DNA from: Lamprobacter modestohalophilus
Lineage (GTDB): Bacteria; Pseudomonadota; Gammaproteobacteria; Chromatiales; Chromatiaceae
Reading direction: 5' to 3'
DNA: 64,000 nt
Assembly (NCBI RefSeq): GCF_016583905.1
Contig: NZ_NRRY01000013.1
Span: forward strand, 1 to 64,000
Part shown: one piece after another, positions 9,159-17,109 of the stretch
Position numbering within the stretch: the stretch's first letter is position 1
Layout: the number at the start of each line of letters is the position of its first letter
Made by a program: the position numbers and the translations under genes
Notes under the pieces: model-generated
Databases searched by the model: none
The model's input: only the letters and a program-made list of their open reading frames with translations
Told to the model about the DNA's origin: nothing

Positions 9159-9769
9159 ACCTGCGCCCACATCGCCCCGAAGTGCCCGAGATCAACCTGA
9201 CACCGTTGATCGACGTCGTCTTCTTGCTGCTGATCTTCTTCATGGTGACGACCAGCTTCCGCGACGAGGGACGGTTGCGGCTGCAACTGCCGGAGGCCGA
9301 TGCCGAGCCGGTGCCGGCCGAGGAGATCGCGCTGGTCGAGGTGATGGTCGACCGCGCGGGTCGCTTCTACGTCAACGCACAAATGGTCAACGGGACCGAT
9401 CTCGAGACCCTGAAGCAGGCCTTGATCGGCGCGGTCGGCGCCGAGCGCGAGCTGCCGGTCCTGATCAAGGCCGATGCCAAGGCCGAGCATCAGGCGGTGA
9501 TGCAGGTGCTCGATGCGGCCGGCCAGCTCGGGCTGAGCCAGGTGGCGTTCGCGGCCAGCCAGAGCCCGCGCCAGACCATGAGTTCGGCGTCGAGCGCAGT
9601 GCCCGGACTCGCGTCGAAACAGCCGCTCGACCAGGCGTCAGACCAGGCGTCAGACCAGATGTCAGACCAGATGTCAGACCAGATGTCAGACCAGGAGCCA
9701 GCGGAACAGGCATCAGCGGAACAGGAACCGGCGGAACAGCCGAGTGCAGTGCAGGAGATCGAGCGATGA
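9155..9769 (+). CDS. exbD: ExbD/TolR family protein with repeat-rich C-terminal tail
   Basis: Partner of ExbB. The core has one membrane helix near residues 10-30 that starts with the proton-relaying aspartate in LTPLIDVVFLLLIFF, followed by a periplasmic domain up to about residue 135. The start is TTG, overlapping the exbB stop (TTGA), and the stop overlaps the msbA ATG (ATGA). Usual ExbD proteins are about 135-145 residues. This one has some 65 extra, made of DQAS/DQMS repeats and then AEQEP-type repeats, which should lie in the periplasm. Confidence 0.9.
   Translation: MNLRPHRPEVPEINLTPLIDVVFLLLIFFMVTTSFRDEGRLRLQLPEADAEPVPAEEIALVEVMVDRAGRFYVNAQMVNGTDLETLKQALIGAVGAERELPVLIKADAKAEHQAVMQVLDAAGQLGLSQVAFAASQSPRQTMSSASSAVPGLASKQPLDQASDQASDQMSDQMSDQMSDQEPAEQASAEQEPAEQPSAVQEIER
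9629..9700 (+). repeat. Six 12-bp in-frame tandem repeats in exbD
   Basis: Two copies of GACCAGGCGTCA are followed by three of GACCAGATGTCA and one variant ending GAGCCA. They encode DQAS, DQAS, DQMS three times and DQEP in the C-terminal tail of ExbD. Confidence 0.9.
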
Positions 9770-11562
9770 CCTCGCCAGCGGCGCCTGGGGCCCTGTTTAG
9801 CGCGCAAGGAGAGGCCACCGCCCGCGAGGTCTATCGACGCCTGTTGGGCTATGTCCGCCCGTACTGGAAGATGTTCGCGATCTCGATCGCCGGCATGCTG
9901 GTGTTCGGGCTCACCGAGCCGCTATTTGCGGCCATGATCAAGCCGCTGCTCGATGGCAGCTTTGTCGAGCGCGACCCGAACGTGGTGCGCCTGATGCCGT
10001 TCGTGCTGGTTGGTATCTTCTTGGTGCGCGGCATTGCCGGCTTTATCAATACCTACTGTCTCAAATGGGTTGGGCGTCGCGTGGTGGCGGATCTCCGCCA
10101 GCAGATGTTCGATCATCTGCTGCGGGCTCCGGCGCGCTATTACGATCACCATAGTTCTGGCCAGATCGTTGCCAAGTTCACCTTCAACGTCGAGAACGTC
10201 GCCACCGCCTCGACCTCGGCGCTGACAACACTGGTGCGCGATGGCTTCACGGCGCTAGTGCTGATCCTCTACATGCTTTACATCGACGCGGCGCTTTCCG
10301 CGATCTTCCTCCTGGTGGCACCGGCGATGGTGCTGGCGATCAAGTATGCGACCAAGCGTTTCCGCCGCTACGGCAAGCGCGTCCAGGAGCGCATGGGCTC
10401 GCTTTCGCATGCGGCACAGGAGGTGATCGAGGCGCATCGGGTGGTCAAGGCCTTCGGCGGCGAGGACTACGAGACCCGGCGTTTCGCGACAGTCAACGAG
10501 AAGACGCGCTCGCTGCAGATGAAGATCGTCGCCACCGACTCGATCAGCGTGCCACTGGTGCAGCTGATCGCGGCGATCGCGATCGCGATCATCGTCTATC
10601 TCTCCACCCTTCAGGGCCTGCGTGCCGATATTACCGTCGGTACCTTCATGTCGTTCATCGTCGCCATGGGCCTGCTGCTGCCCCCGGTGAAGCGTCTGAC
10701 CTCGGTGAACTCGCAGCTGCAGCGCGGCATTGTCGCTGCCGAGAGCCTCTTCGAGCTGATCGATAGCGAGGTCGAGACCGACACTGGCCATCAGGTGATG
10801 ACCCGTGCTCAGGGGCGGGTCGAATACCGCGATGTGACCCAGGTTTACGACCCGGAGAAGGGCCCCGTGCTCGAGGAGTTGAACCTGCTCATCGAGCCCG
10901 GGCGCAGCGTTGCGCTGGTTGGGCGCTCTGGCAGCGGTAAGTCGACCATCGCCAGCCTCTTACCGCGCTTCTACGATCCGACTCAGGGGCAGATCCTGAT
11001 CGATGGGGTCGATACCCGCGAGTTGACCTTGGCCAGCCTGCGCGCGCAGATCTCGCTCGTCACTCAAGACGTGGTGCTGTTCAACGATACCCTGGCGAAC
11101 AACATCGCCTATGGGTTGAAAGGTGGCGCGCGCCGGGCCGAGATTGAGCGCGTGGCCGAGGCTGCGCATGCCACTGACTTCATCAATGCGTTGCCTGCGG
11201 GGCTGGATACCCTGGTCGGCGATCGCGGCATCCTGCTCTCGGGCGGTCAGCGCCAGCGCGTCGCGATCGCCCGCGCGATGCTCAAGGATGCCCCCATCCT
11301 GGTCTTGGATGAGGCAACCTCGGCGCTGGATACCGAGGCCGAGCGTCATATCCAGGCGGCGCTGGCGGCGCTGATGCAGCATCGCACGACCCTGGTGATC
11401 GCGCATCGGTTGTCGACCATTGAGCACGTCGATGAGATCCTGGTGTTGGACGCCGGCCGTATCGTCGAGCGCGGCACCCACGCTGATCTGATCGCCCGCG
11501 GCGGCTACTATGCGCGTCTGCATCGGCTGCAGTTCGCCGATGCCGGGATCGGGCTGAGCTAG
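9766..11562 (+). CDS. msbA: Lipid A export ABC transporter MsbA
   Basis: Flips core-lipid A across the inner membrane. The 598-residue half-transporter has six N-terminal membrane helices (about residues 25-310) and a C-terminal ATPase with Walker A GRSGSGKST near residue 385, the Q-loop VTQDVVLFN, signature LSGGQRQR near 490 and Walker B ILVLDEATSALD. The ATG overlaps the exbD stop and the gene is followed after 1 nt by lpxK, so lipid A export and synthesis are co-transcribed. Confidence 0.95.
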   Translation: MTSPAAPGALFSAQGEATAREVYRRLLGYVRPYWKMFAISIAGMLVFGLTEPLFAAMIKPLLDGSFVERDPNVVRLMPFVLVGIFLVRGIAGFINTYCLKWVGRRVVADLRQQMFDHLLRAPARYYDHHSSGQIVAKFTFNVENVATASTSALTTLVRDGFTALVLILYMLYIDAALSAIFLLVAPAMVLAIKYATKRFRRYGKRVQERMGSLSHAAQEVIEAHRVVKAFGGEDYETRRFATVNEKTRSLQMKIVATDSISVPLVQLIAAIAIAIIVYLSTLQGLRADITVGTFMSFIVAMGLLLPPVKRLTSVNSQLQRGIVAAESLFELIDSEVETDTGHQVMTRAQGRVEYRDVTQVYDPEKGPVLEELNLLIEPGRSVALVGRSGSGKSTIASLLPRFYDPTQGQILIDGVDTRELTLASLRAQISLVTQDVVLFNDTLANNIAYGLKGGARRAEIERVAEAAHATDFINALPAGLDTLVGDRGILLSGGQRQRVAIARAMLKDAPILVLDEATSALDTEAERHIQAALAALMQHRTTLVIAHRLSTIEHVDEILVLDAGRIVERGTHADLIARGGYYARLHRLQFADAGIGLS

Positions 11563-11563
11563 G

Positions 11564-12682
11564 GTGGCCGCGACAGATCGTCGGCCCAGCCACATTCCTG
11601 TCAGTGAGCGCCGAGACCGCTTCAAGCACAGGCTGAAACCTTGGCTGGATGTGCTTCCGGAGCGCGTTTGGTATCAGGGACACTGGCTCGGCATCTTGCT
11701 GGCACCGCTCGGCTGGCTCTACTGTGGTGTTGCGCAATGGCGCCGCTGGCTCTATCAGCGCGGCTGGCTAGCGTCCTATTCGGCGCCAGTGCCGGTGATC
11801 GTGGTCGGCAATCTCACGGTCGGCGGGACCGGAAAGACACCCTTGGTGCTCTGGCTGGCGGGGTATCTCACCGAGCGCGGCTATCGGCCTGGCATTGCCC
11901 TGCGGGGCTATGGCCGGAAGCGGTTCGAGGCCGATGCAAATCGAGAACAACCTCGTCAGGTGCCGGCTGACGGCGATGCAAGCCAGTTTGGTGACGAGGC
12001 GTTGCTGCTGGCCCAGCGCGCGGGCTGCCCAGTGATGGTGTGCCGCGATCGCGTGGCGGCGGCACATGACCTTGCTGAGCAGTGCGGTTGCGATCTGGTG
12101 ATCACCGACGACGGGCTACAGCATGACCGGCTGAGGCGGCAGCTCGAGATCCTCGTCGTCGATGGCGAGCGCGGTTTTGGCAATCGTCGTTGCCTGCCGG
12201 CCGGGCCGTTACGCGAGCCGGTTGGCCGGCGACGCCAAGTCGATCTGGTGATCGAGAATGGCGGCGGTTCGCTGGATGCGTTTCAGATGCGACTGGAGCC
12301 CGCTGATGCCGTGAACCTGGTTGATCCGTCTCGCCGGCGTCCTTTGGCGGATTTTGCAGGGCAGCCAGTCACAGCAGTCGCTGGGATCGGCAATCCGCAG
12401 CGCTTCTTCACGATGTTACATGGACTTGGCTTAACGGTCGCGTCGCTGACCTATCCGGATCATTATCGGTACACTGCCGACGATCTGCGCAACTGGCCCG
12501 ATGGACCGGTGCTGATGACCGAGAAGGATGCCGTCAAATGCCGCACCTTCGCCGGGCCGGCGCATTGGTCTGTGCCGGTAACAGCCGTCCTCGAGCCGCG
12601 CTTCATCAGGGCATTGGACAGAGCGCTGGAGCACATTCAAGCACAGGCGCCCATCAAGCTCAGCGGGACACAGGAGCCATAA
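11564..12682 (+). CDS. lpxK: Tetraacyldisaccharide 4'-kinase
   Basis: Phosphorylates the 4' position of the lipid A disaccharide at the inner membrane. It has an N-terminal amphipathic/membrane segment (GILLAPLGWLYCGVAQWRR), the unusual P-loop VVGNLTVGGTGKTP near residue 85, and ITDDGLQH, a family hallmark containing the catalytic aspartate. The start chosen is GTG at 11564, directly after msbA; 372 residues is slightly longer than the E. coli enzyme. It is separated from kdsB by a palindromic repeat element. Confidence 0.93.
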   Translation: MAATDRRPSHIPVSERRDRFKHRLKPWLDVLPERVWYQGHWLGILLAPLGWLYCGVAQWRRWLYQRGWLASYSAPVPVIVVGNLTVGGTGKTPLVLWLAGYLTERGYRPGIALRGYGRKRFEADANREQPRQVPADGDASQFGDEALLLAQRAGCPVMVCRDRVAAAHDLAEQCGCDLVITDDGLQHDRLRRQLEILVVDGERGFGNRRCLPAGPLREPVGRRRQVDLVIENGGGSLDAFQMRLEPADAVNLVDPSRRRPLADFAGQPVTAVAGIGNPQRFFTMLHGLGLTVASLTYPDHYRYTADDLRNWPDGPVLMTEKDAVKCRTFAGPAHWSVPVTAVLEPRFIRALDRALEHIQAQAPIKLSGTQEP

Positions 12683-12689
12683 ACCTATA

Positions 12690-12812
12690 AACCGCAGATT
12701 TGCGCAGAGTAAATATTAAAAAACAAGGCTCTAGCAGGTTCGGCAAAGCCACCCAACAGGTGAAGCAGTGATGAGTAACAGGGTACTGCAATCTCTGCGT
12801 TAATCTGCGGTT
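12690..12812. repeat. MITE-like inverted-repeat element
   Basis: A left arm AACCGCAGATTTGCGCAGAG (12690-12709) is matched by an inverted right arm at 12793-12812 that reads AACCGCAGATTAACGCAGAG on the other strand, 17 of 20 positions identical. The 83-bp middle shows no gene. AACCGCAGATTAACGCAGA-type sequences recur in intergenic regions of many unrelated bacteria (general knowledge). It lies between lpxK and kdsB, inside the apparent operon. Confidence 0.6.
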
Positions 12813-12861
12813 CAAATGCTCTTTTTAAGATAAACACTGGGGAGCCAGGAATACTGGAGCC

Positions 12862-13647
12862 ATGAGTAGAGACACTGTCGAACAGCCTTTTCGCGTGGTG
12901 ATTCCCGCGCGCTTCGGCGCTACCCGTCTGCCGGGTAAGCCGCTGATCGAGATCGGCGGGCGACCTCTGATCGCTTGGGTGTGGGAGCGCGCCTGCGCCA
13001 GTTCGGCCACCGAGGTGCTGATCGCGACCGATCATCCTCGCATCGCCGAGGCCTGTAGTGCGTTCGGCGCCGAGGTGGTGATGACGCGCGCTGACCATCG
13101 CAGCGGCTCGGAGCGCATCGCCGAGGTTGCTGAGATTCGGGGTTGGGACGCAGTGGACATCGTTGTCAACCTGCAGGGCGATGAGCCGGGCATCTCGCCG
13201 GTACTGATCGATCAGGTCGCGCGTGGGTTGGCCCATCATCCCGACGCTGGCCTCTCGACTCTGGCTTGCCGCATCGAGGATGCTGCCTCGCTGTTCGATC
13301 CGCACATCGTCAAGGTGCTTACCGATTGCAACGGCTATGCGCTGTACTTCACCCGCGCCCCGGTGCCTTGGCATCGCGACGAATTTCTCCGCGATCAGAC
13401 TCGGCTGCCGCCCGGAGTGCCTTTCCTGCGCCACATCGGGCTTTACGCCTACCATGCAGGCTTCCTAGCGCGCTACGTCAGCTGGCCCGCGTCACCGCTG
13501 GAGCAGGCCGAATCCCTGGAACAGCTGCGGGTGCTCTGGCATGGTGGGCGCATCCATGTGTCGGAGGCCAAAACCTTGCCGGGTCCGGGCGTTGACACCC
13601 CCGATGATGTCAAACGCGTGGCGCGCTGGCTGGGTGTGAACGAGTAG
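12862..13647 (+). CDS. kdsB: 3-deoxy-manno-octulosonate cytidylyltransferase (CMP-KDO synthetase)
   Basis: Activates KDO with CTP for transfer to lipid A. The 261-residue protein has the nucleotide-binding N-terminus [17 protein letters not shown], then [28 protein letters not shown] with the metal-binding aspartate, and [13 protein letters not shown]. The position after msbA-lpxK is the standard one for lipopolysaccharide core synthesis genes. Confidence 0.95.
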   Translation: MSRDTVEQPFRVVIPARFGATRLPGKPLIEIGGRPLIAWVWERACASSATEVLIATDHPRIAEACSAFGAEVVMTRADHRSGSERIAEVAEIRGWDAVDIVVNLQGDEPGISPVLIDQVARGLAHHPDAGLSTLACRIEDAASLFDPHIVKVLTDCNGYALYFTRAPVPWHRDEFLRDQTRLPPGVPFLRHIGLYAYHAGFLARYVSWPASPLEQAESLEQLRVLWHGGRIHVSEAKTLPGPGVDTPDDVKRVARWLGVNE

Positions 13648-13770
13648 CACCTCGTCGTGGGCCGGAGCAAGAGTGATGTCGGGAGGGAGAGGGCAGGTCA
13701 AGCCCTCACCGGATGCCTGAGATGCCCTTGAGCCTGGAGTGACTGGAGTGTCTAGACCGTGACAGGGTCT

Positions 13771-14061
13771 CTAGCGCGCAGCCTCGGTCTCCAGCCCATC
13801 GAGCAGATGCATCAGCTCCTCTGAAAACTCGCCCCGCGGACCTTGGATTGGGACCTCGATGTGCTCGTTAGCACGGAACACGGCCTGGCCGAACTGGTCG
13901 GCCTGGATCGGAGGGACCGCGTCAAAGGCCTCGAGAACCAGATGACCCTGCTCGTCGTCGCTCCCGCCAAGGATCTCGACGATTCGGCAGTCGCGGCCAA
14001 AATAGCAGCAGTTGCGCCCAATCAGTGAGCGCAGGCGTTGGGTGAAGGCATCGTCGGTCAT
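13771..14061 (-). CDS. Conserved hypothetical protein
   Basis: A 96-residue acidic protein starting MTDDAFTQRLRSLIGRNC. It has two adjacent cysteines (NCCYFG) near residue 16, then C-R-I-V-E-I-L, and no signal peptide or membrane helix. No family was recognised. It sits alone between kdsB (convergent) and a strong hairpin terminator at 14124-14152 read in the same direction. A longer frame reaches back to 14097, but the ATG at 14061 gives a more natural start. Confidence 0.55.
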   Translation of the reverse strand: MTDDAFTQRLRSLIGRNCCYFGRDCRIVEILGGSDDEQGHLVLEAFDAVPPIQADQFGQAVFRANEHIEVPIQGPRGEFSEELMHLLDGLETEAAR

Positions 14062-14123
14062 CAGTGGTCTCGAGCATGAATCCTGAGTCGTCAACAAGAC
14101 AGGATATGGATGCTTTAGCGGAC

Positions 14124-14152
14124 AAAAAAATGCCCCGCGAAGTCGCGGGGCA
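14124..14152 (-). terminator. Rho-independent terminator
   Basis: On the minus strand the hairpin TGCCCCGCGA-CT-TCGCGGGGCA has a perfect 10-bp stem and is followed by seven T residues. No protein gene lies directly upstream on the minus strand, so it seems to end a non-coding transcript or act as an attenuator ahead of the gene at 14061. Confidence 0.85.
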
Positions 14153-14211
14153 ATTCACCACTGAGGAGGTCAGAGGACGGAAATGGCAGAGAGGGAGGTT
14201 TCCGCCTCACT
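14124..14211 (-). ncRNA. Candidate sigma-54-dependent small RNA (about 85 nt)
   Basis: The span runs from the start site predicted by the -24/-12 element at 14221-14236 to the terminator U-run. It contains a small 5' hairpin (GAGG-CGGAAA-CCTC), an unpaired C/U-rich stretch with two CCTCC blocks able to pair with Shine-Dalgarno sequences, and the strong terminator hairpin. No open frame of note fits on this strand. This is promoter plus terminator logic only; no known RNA family was recognised. Confidence 0.45.
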
Positions 14212-14220
14212 GAAGTTTAT

Positions 14221-14236
14221 GCAGCATCAGTGCCAA
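14221..14236 (-). promoter_or_regulatory. Sigma-54-type promoter for the candidate small RNA
   Basis: Read on the minus strand as TTGGCACTGATGCTGCAT (14236 down to 14219). It is a near-perfect -24/-12 element, with GG and GC exactly 10 nt apart and TTGGCAC intact. The start is expected near 14209-14211. Confidence 0.55.
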
Positions 14237-14301
14237 TATCTGGTATTAGCATGCGAATGCAGAAATTTCGTCGATCGTGCGGCCTGATACAGGGAGCGAT
14301 C

Positions 14302-14880
14302 ATGCCAAACGTTATCCAAAACCACGGAAACAACGGGGTACGAGTGGGTAAGAATTGGATCAAGCGACCCTATTTCTGCACCATCGCAGTGCGAGCGATG
14401 CCTCCAGGCTGCCAGACCGCTCTCGGTGTCCGAGATCAAAGATCCCGCACCAGATCCCGCACCATCGGCCTGTTGCTGCTGATCTTGGCTGCTCAAGGAT
14501 CGCCAGTCGCGGCGCAGGTTTCATCCGGTGCTGCCAGCGCCTTGGGCGCGACGCAGGAACGCCGGAATGCGCGCGGCTGGATCGAATTGGAGCAGGATCA
14601 GCGAGCGTATCGGAATCGCGTCGCGCCGCTCGATCTCAAGCAACAACGGCAGCTGGAAGTCATCGAGCGCTCACAACAACTGGATCTCCGTGCGCTACAA
14701 CAACGCAACGCGCGTGCGATCGACCGCGCCGAGCACCAGCAGCGCATCGCGCCGCAAACAAACCTAGGCGCTGACAGCGTGCCAGCACGAGACGCCGCCG
14801 CGGATATTCGTCGCCGCGCCGAACGGCATCGCTTCAATCTTCGCAGTCAGCAAGAAGGGCTCCCATTTCGGCGCCGCTGA
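14302..14880 (+). CDS. Small exported Arg/Gln-rich hypothetical protein
   Basis: The mature part is rich in R, Q, E and A (for example LKQQRQLEVIERSQQLDLRA) and probably helical or coiled. A hydrophobic segment, TIGLLLLILAAQGSPVAAQ, looks like a signal peptide. Two starts are plausible. The ATG at 14302 has GGGAG 5 nt upstream but leaves an unusually long basic N-region; the ATG at 14398 gives a more ordinary signal peptide and 160 residues. No family was recognised. A periplasmic role is inferred from the signal peptide only. Confidence 0.5.
   Translation: MPNVIQNHGNNGVRVGKNWIKRPYFCTIAVRAMPPGCQTALGVRDQRSRTRSRTIGLLLLILAAQGSPVAAQVSSGAASALGATQERRNARGWIELEQDQRAYRNRVAPLDLKQQRQLEVIERSQQLDLRALQQRNARAIDRAEHQQRIAPQTNLGADSVPARDAAADIRRRAERHRFNLRSQQEGLPFRRR
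14377..14393. promoter_or_regulatory. NtrC-like dyad
   Basis: TGCACCATCGCAGTGCG has the GCAC-N7-GTGC spacing of enterobacterial NtrC sites. It lies about 170 bp upstream of the predicted small-RNA start, within the normal enhancer range, and inside the coding region of the divergent gene. Confidence 0.35.
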
Positions 14881-14903
14881 TGAGGGAATAGGGTAACAAG
14901 TCG

Positions 14904-14987
14904 ATGAATCACCTTCCTAATAGCCGCGTCAGGGTGCTCTTCGTCTGTCTGGGTAGCAGACGAAGAGCCAGCAACGGCGAGGCTTAG
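14904..14987 (+). pseudogene. Truncated 5' end of a low-molecular-weight tyrosine phosphatase gene
   Basis: A 27-codon frame starts MNHLPNSRVRVLFVCLGS and then breaks. The first part matches the N-terminus of the intact phosphatase at 15712 (MNQTRIRVLFCCMGN), including the P-loop cysteine, but diverges just before the active-site arginine and stops. Codons differ between the copies (AGGGTGCTCTTCGTC here, CGTGTTCTTTTTTGC there), so this is not a fresh duplication. The breakpoint coincides with a perfect 12-bp inverted repeat at 14936-14968. Confidence 0.6.
14936..14968. repeat. Perfect 12-bp inverted repeat
   Basis: GCTCTTCGTCTG (14936-14947) and its exact complement CAGACGAAGAGC (14957-14968) flank a 9-nt loop. 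There is no U-run, so it does not look like a terminator. It marks the point where the phosphatase-like frame breaks. A second dyad, AACATTTG/CAAATGTT, lies at 15011-15041. Confidence 0.7.
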
Positions 14988-15075
14988 CGGCGGTTTTCCA
15001 AAACTTATCCAACATTTGGCGACTGCGCAGCGGCAAATGTTCGTCTGAGCAATCAGTCTTGACTGAAGCAATGGC

Positions 15076-15085
15076 TGTATATACA
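15076..15085. promoter_or_regulatory. Possible BrnA operator
   Basis: The palindrome TGTATATACA sits 8 nt before the brnT ATG, nested in a wider GGCT/AAGCC dyad (15073-15092). BrnA antitoxins are known to repress their own operon, so a palindrome here is expected. The binding itself is inferred. Confidence 0.35.
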
Positions 15086-15093
15086 TTTAAGCC

Positions 15094-15366
15094 ATGATCA
15101 CTTGGGACGAACACAAGCGCCACGCCAACCTTGCCAAGCATGGTCTGGACTTCGTGGGCGCCGAGGTCATCTTCGACGATTTCATGCTGGTCTTCGAGGA
15201 TGACCGAGAAGCCTACGGCGAGGCGCGGTACTTCGCCCTTGGGGTCAAGTCGGGTCGCGTCGTCGCGCTGGTCTACACCGAGCGTGGCGAGCGGGTACGT
15301 TTGATTTCTTTGCGAAAGGCCACTCATCGTGAACAAGCACGTTACTTCAAAGAGCGCGGAGTCTGA
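15094..15366 (+). CDS. brnT: BrnT family toxin
   Basis: RelE-fold ribonuclease toxin of a type II toxin-antitoxin pair. The 90-residue protein has the family pattern: N-terminal ITWDEHKRHANLAKHGLDF, a central FEDDREAYGEARYFALG, and C-terminal VRLISLRKATHREQARYF. In the studied Brucella BrnT a positively charged patch and the C-terminal RKA(T)xxE region form the active site. Toxin first and antitoxin overlapping downstream is the standard BrnTA order. Confidence 0.92.
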   Translation: MITWDEHKRHANLAKHGLDFVGAEVIFDDFMLVFEDDREAYGEARYFALGVKSGRVVALVYTERGERVRLISLRKATHREQARYFKERGV

Positions 15367-15607
15367 TTTGACAGACTGGGCGCGCGTCGATGCCATGGGC
15401 GATGACGACATCGATCTGTCGGACAACCCGGAATGGACCGAGGAGCAATTTGCCAAGGCACGCCATCGCGGACCGCAGAAAGCGCCATTGAAGCAACCAA
15501 TCTCCATTCGCCTCTCGCCCGAAGTCATCGAGCACTTCAAGGCCGGTGGACCTGGCTGGCAGACACGCATCGATGCAGTGTTGCGCGAGTACCTGGCGTC
15601 TCGGTAG
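15329..15607 (+). CDS. brnA: BrnA family antitoxin
   Basis: Neutralises BrnT and is expected to repress the operon. The 92-residue protein has a disordered acidic N-terminus (DDDIDLSDNPEWTEEQF) that should wrap the toxin, and a C-terminal ribbon-helix-helix domain with QPISIRLSPEVIEHFKA. The start is GTG at 15329, overlapping brnT by 38 nt. Confidence 0.9.
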   Translation: MNKHVTSKSAESDLTDWARVDAMGDDDIDLSDNPEWTEEQFAKARHRGPQKAPLKQPISIRLSPEVIEHFKAGGPGWQTRIDAVLREYLASR

Positions 15608-15711
15608 CGCATCGCCACGTCCAAAACTGCGCCGTATCTATTTGATTCTACTTTCGCTCAAGGCGCTATCATTTCCCTTATTCCTGTTTAGATATTCATC
15701 ATAAAACCGTT

Positions 15712-16212
15712 ATGAATCAAACGCGTATCCGTGTTCTTTTTTGCTGCATGGGCAATATCTGTCGATCGCCAACAGCGCAAGGGGTGTTCACCAAGCTGGT
15801 GATCGAGGAGGGCTTGTCAGATCGGATCGAGATCGACTCGGCAGGGACACACGCCTATCACGTTGGCGAGCCGCCAGACCCGCGCGCACGAGAGACCGCA
15901 CGGCGGCGCGGGATCGATCTTTCGCGGCAGCGCGCACGACGCGCGTTGGCCGAGGACTTTGAGCGGTTCGACTATGTGCTGGCGATGGACGAGGACAATC
16001 ACCGCAACTTGTCAGCACTTTGTCCTCCAGGTTTCGAGGAGCGGCTGCGATTGTTCATGGACTTCGCGCCACAGCTGGGCCGACGCGAGGTGCCAGACCC
16101 TTACTACGGCGGAACCAATGGCTTCGACGCCGTGTTCGATATGGTCGACGAGGCCGCGCGGGGGTTGCTGGAGGCGATTCGCCGCGAGCGGATCGAGTCT
16201 GTGCAGGATTAG
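15712..16212 (+). CDS. Low-molecular-weight protein-tyrosine phosphatase
   Basis: Cytoplasmic phosphatase of the Wzb/Etp/YfkJ type. The P-loop CCMGNICRSP carries the catalytic cysteine and arginine, and DPYYGG near residue 128 carries the general acid. The 166 residues match the family. Such enzymes often control tyrosine kinases of polysaccharide export, and polysaccharide-type genes follow on the other strand, but a link is only suggestive. The first about 70 bp upstream are AT-rich compared with neighbours, and a broken copy of the gene's 5' end lies at 14904. Confidence 0.92.
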   Translation: MNQTRIRVLFCCMGNICRSPTAQGVFTKLVIEEGLSDRIEIDSAGTHAYHVGEPPDPRARETARRRGIDLSRQRARRALAEDFERFDYVLAMDEDNHRNLSALCPPGFEERLRLFMDFAPQLGRREVPDPYYGGTNGFDAVFDMVDEAARGLLEAIRRERIESVQD

Positions 16213-16356
16213 ACAGGTTGTCCATCAACCGCTTCCCGATGTGAGCACCGATGTGGGCACTGCTTCAGGACGATGATCGGGAGGTGGCACCTGGACAGCG
16301 ACTTAGGCCATCTTGGTGGTTGGCGGCGCTGGCAACGGCGGCCTTTGCTGGTTGAT

Positions 16357-17109
16357 CTAGCCAGTGGCGCCGAGCAGGCTGTCGTAATCGACGGGCCTGA
16401 TCGATCGCGACAGGTCGCGCTTGAGCGCATCGGCCAGCCCAAGCTCGAGATCGCGTGGGTGGATGCCGATGCGGATGGGCAGACCTTGGCGTTGGGCATT
16501 GTGCCAGTTCCATCGATTCCAGAGTCGCAACACCGGGACGCGCAGCGCGCTGTCTGCCTCGTAGCCGGTGAGTGGCAGAGGGTGCGTCCGTTCGGCAGCG
16601 CAGTCGATGACGGCATCGAAGCGTTCGTAAAGGGAAAACGGACAGGCCTCGCGCAGGCGCGGGATCGAGATGCTGCCCATGGCCCAGGCCGGCGGAACAT
16701 AGAGCGTTGGCGGTGTGAGACCCTGCTCGCTAAACCAGGCGTGGCAGCGATTGATCAGGGCAATAATCCCAGCCTCATCCAGTGCCAGATGCTCCGCGAC
16801 CCGGCGCGACAGAAACAGACTGTGCAGGCGGTGGTAGAGCCCGCCGATACGCTCGGCCTGGTGGTGCCAGCCATGGCCGGCTAGACGGTAGCCATCGCGC
16901 TCTAGGCTGCGCAGCGTTTCGATGCCGCTGCGGCTCCAGTTGCGTCCAGGCACGACGAGCAAGGTGACGGGTGTCAGCCGATGCTGTTCGAGCTGCTTCA
17001 GTGTCTGATGCACGGCCGGCATGGTCTCAGGCATCAGGTCGTGGACAGAGATCAACGCCTTTGGCAGGGTCGCCTCCGTCGCTAGGGACAGCTGCTCAAT
17101 CGGCTTCAT
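16357..17109 (-). CDS. DUF2334-type polysaccharide deacetylase
   Basis: A NodB-fold carbohydrate esterase of 250 residues. It shows ISVHDLMPE near residue 20 (metal-binding aspartate), GHGWHH near 75 (two metal histidines), and PPAWAMG and GIHPRDL further on. It is expected to remove acetyl groups from a sugar polymer or lipid-linked sugar. The ATG at 17109 overlaps the end of the glycosyltransferase gene by 14 nt, so the two are probably translated together. The sugar substrate is unknown. Confidence 0.8.
   Translation of the reverse strand: MKPIEQLSLATEATLPKALISVHDLMPETMPAVHQTLKQLEQHRLTPVTLLVVPGRNWSRSGIETLRSLERDGYRLAGHGWHHQAERIGGLYHRLHSLFLSRRVAEHLALDEAGIIALINRCHAWFSEQGLTPPTLYVPPAWAMGSISIPRLREACPFSLYERFDAVIDCAAERTHPLPLTGYEADSALRVPVLRLWNRWNWHNAQRQGLPIRIGIHPRDLELGLADALKRDLSRSIRPVDYDSLLGATG

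Noticed and set aside
14936..14968. Perfect 12-bp hairpin considered as a terminator for the gene ending at 14880
   Set aside because: No U-run follows on either strand and the left arm is coding sequence of the phosphatase scrap.
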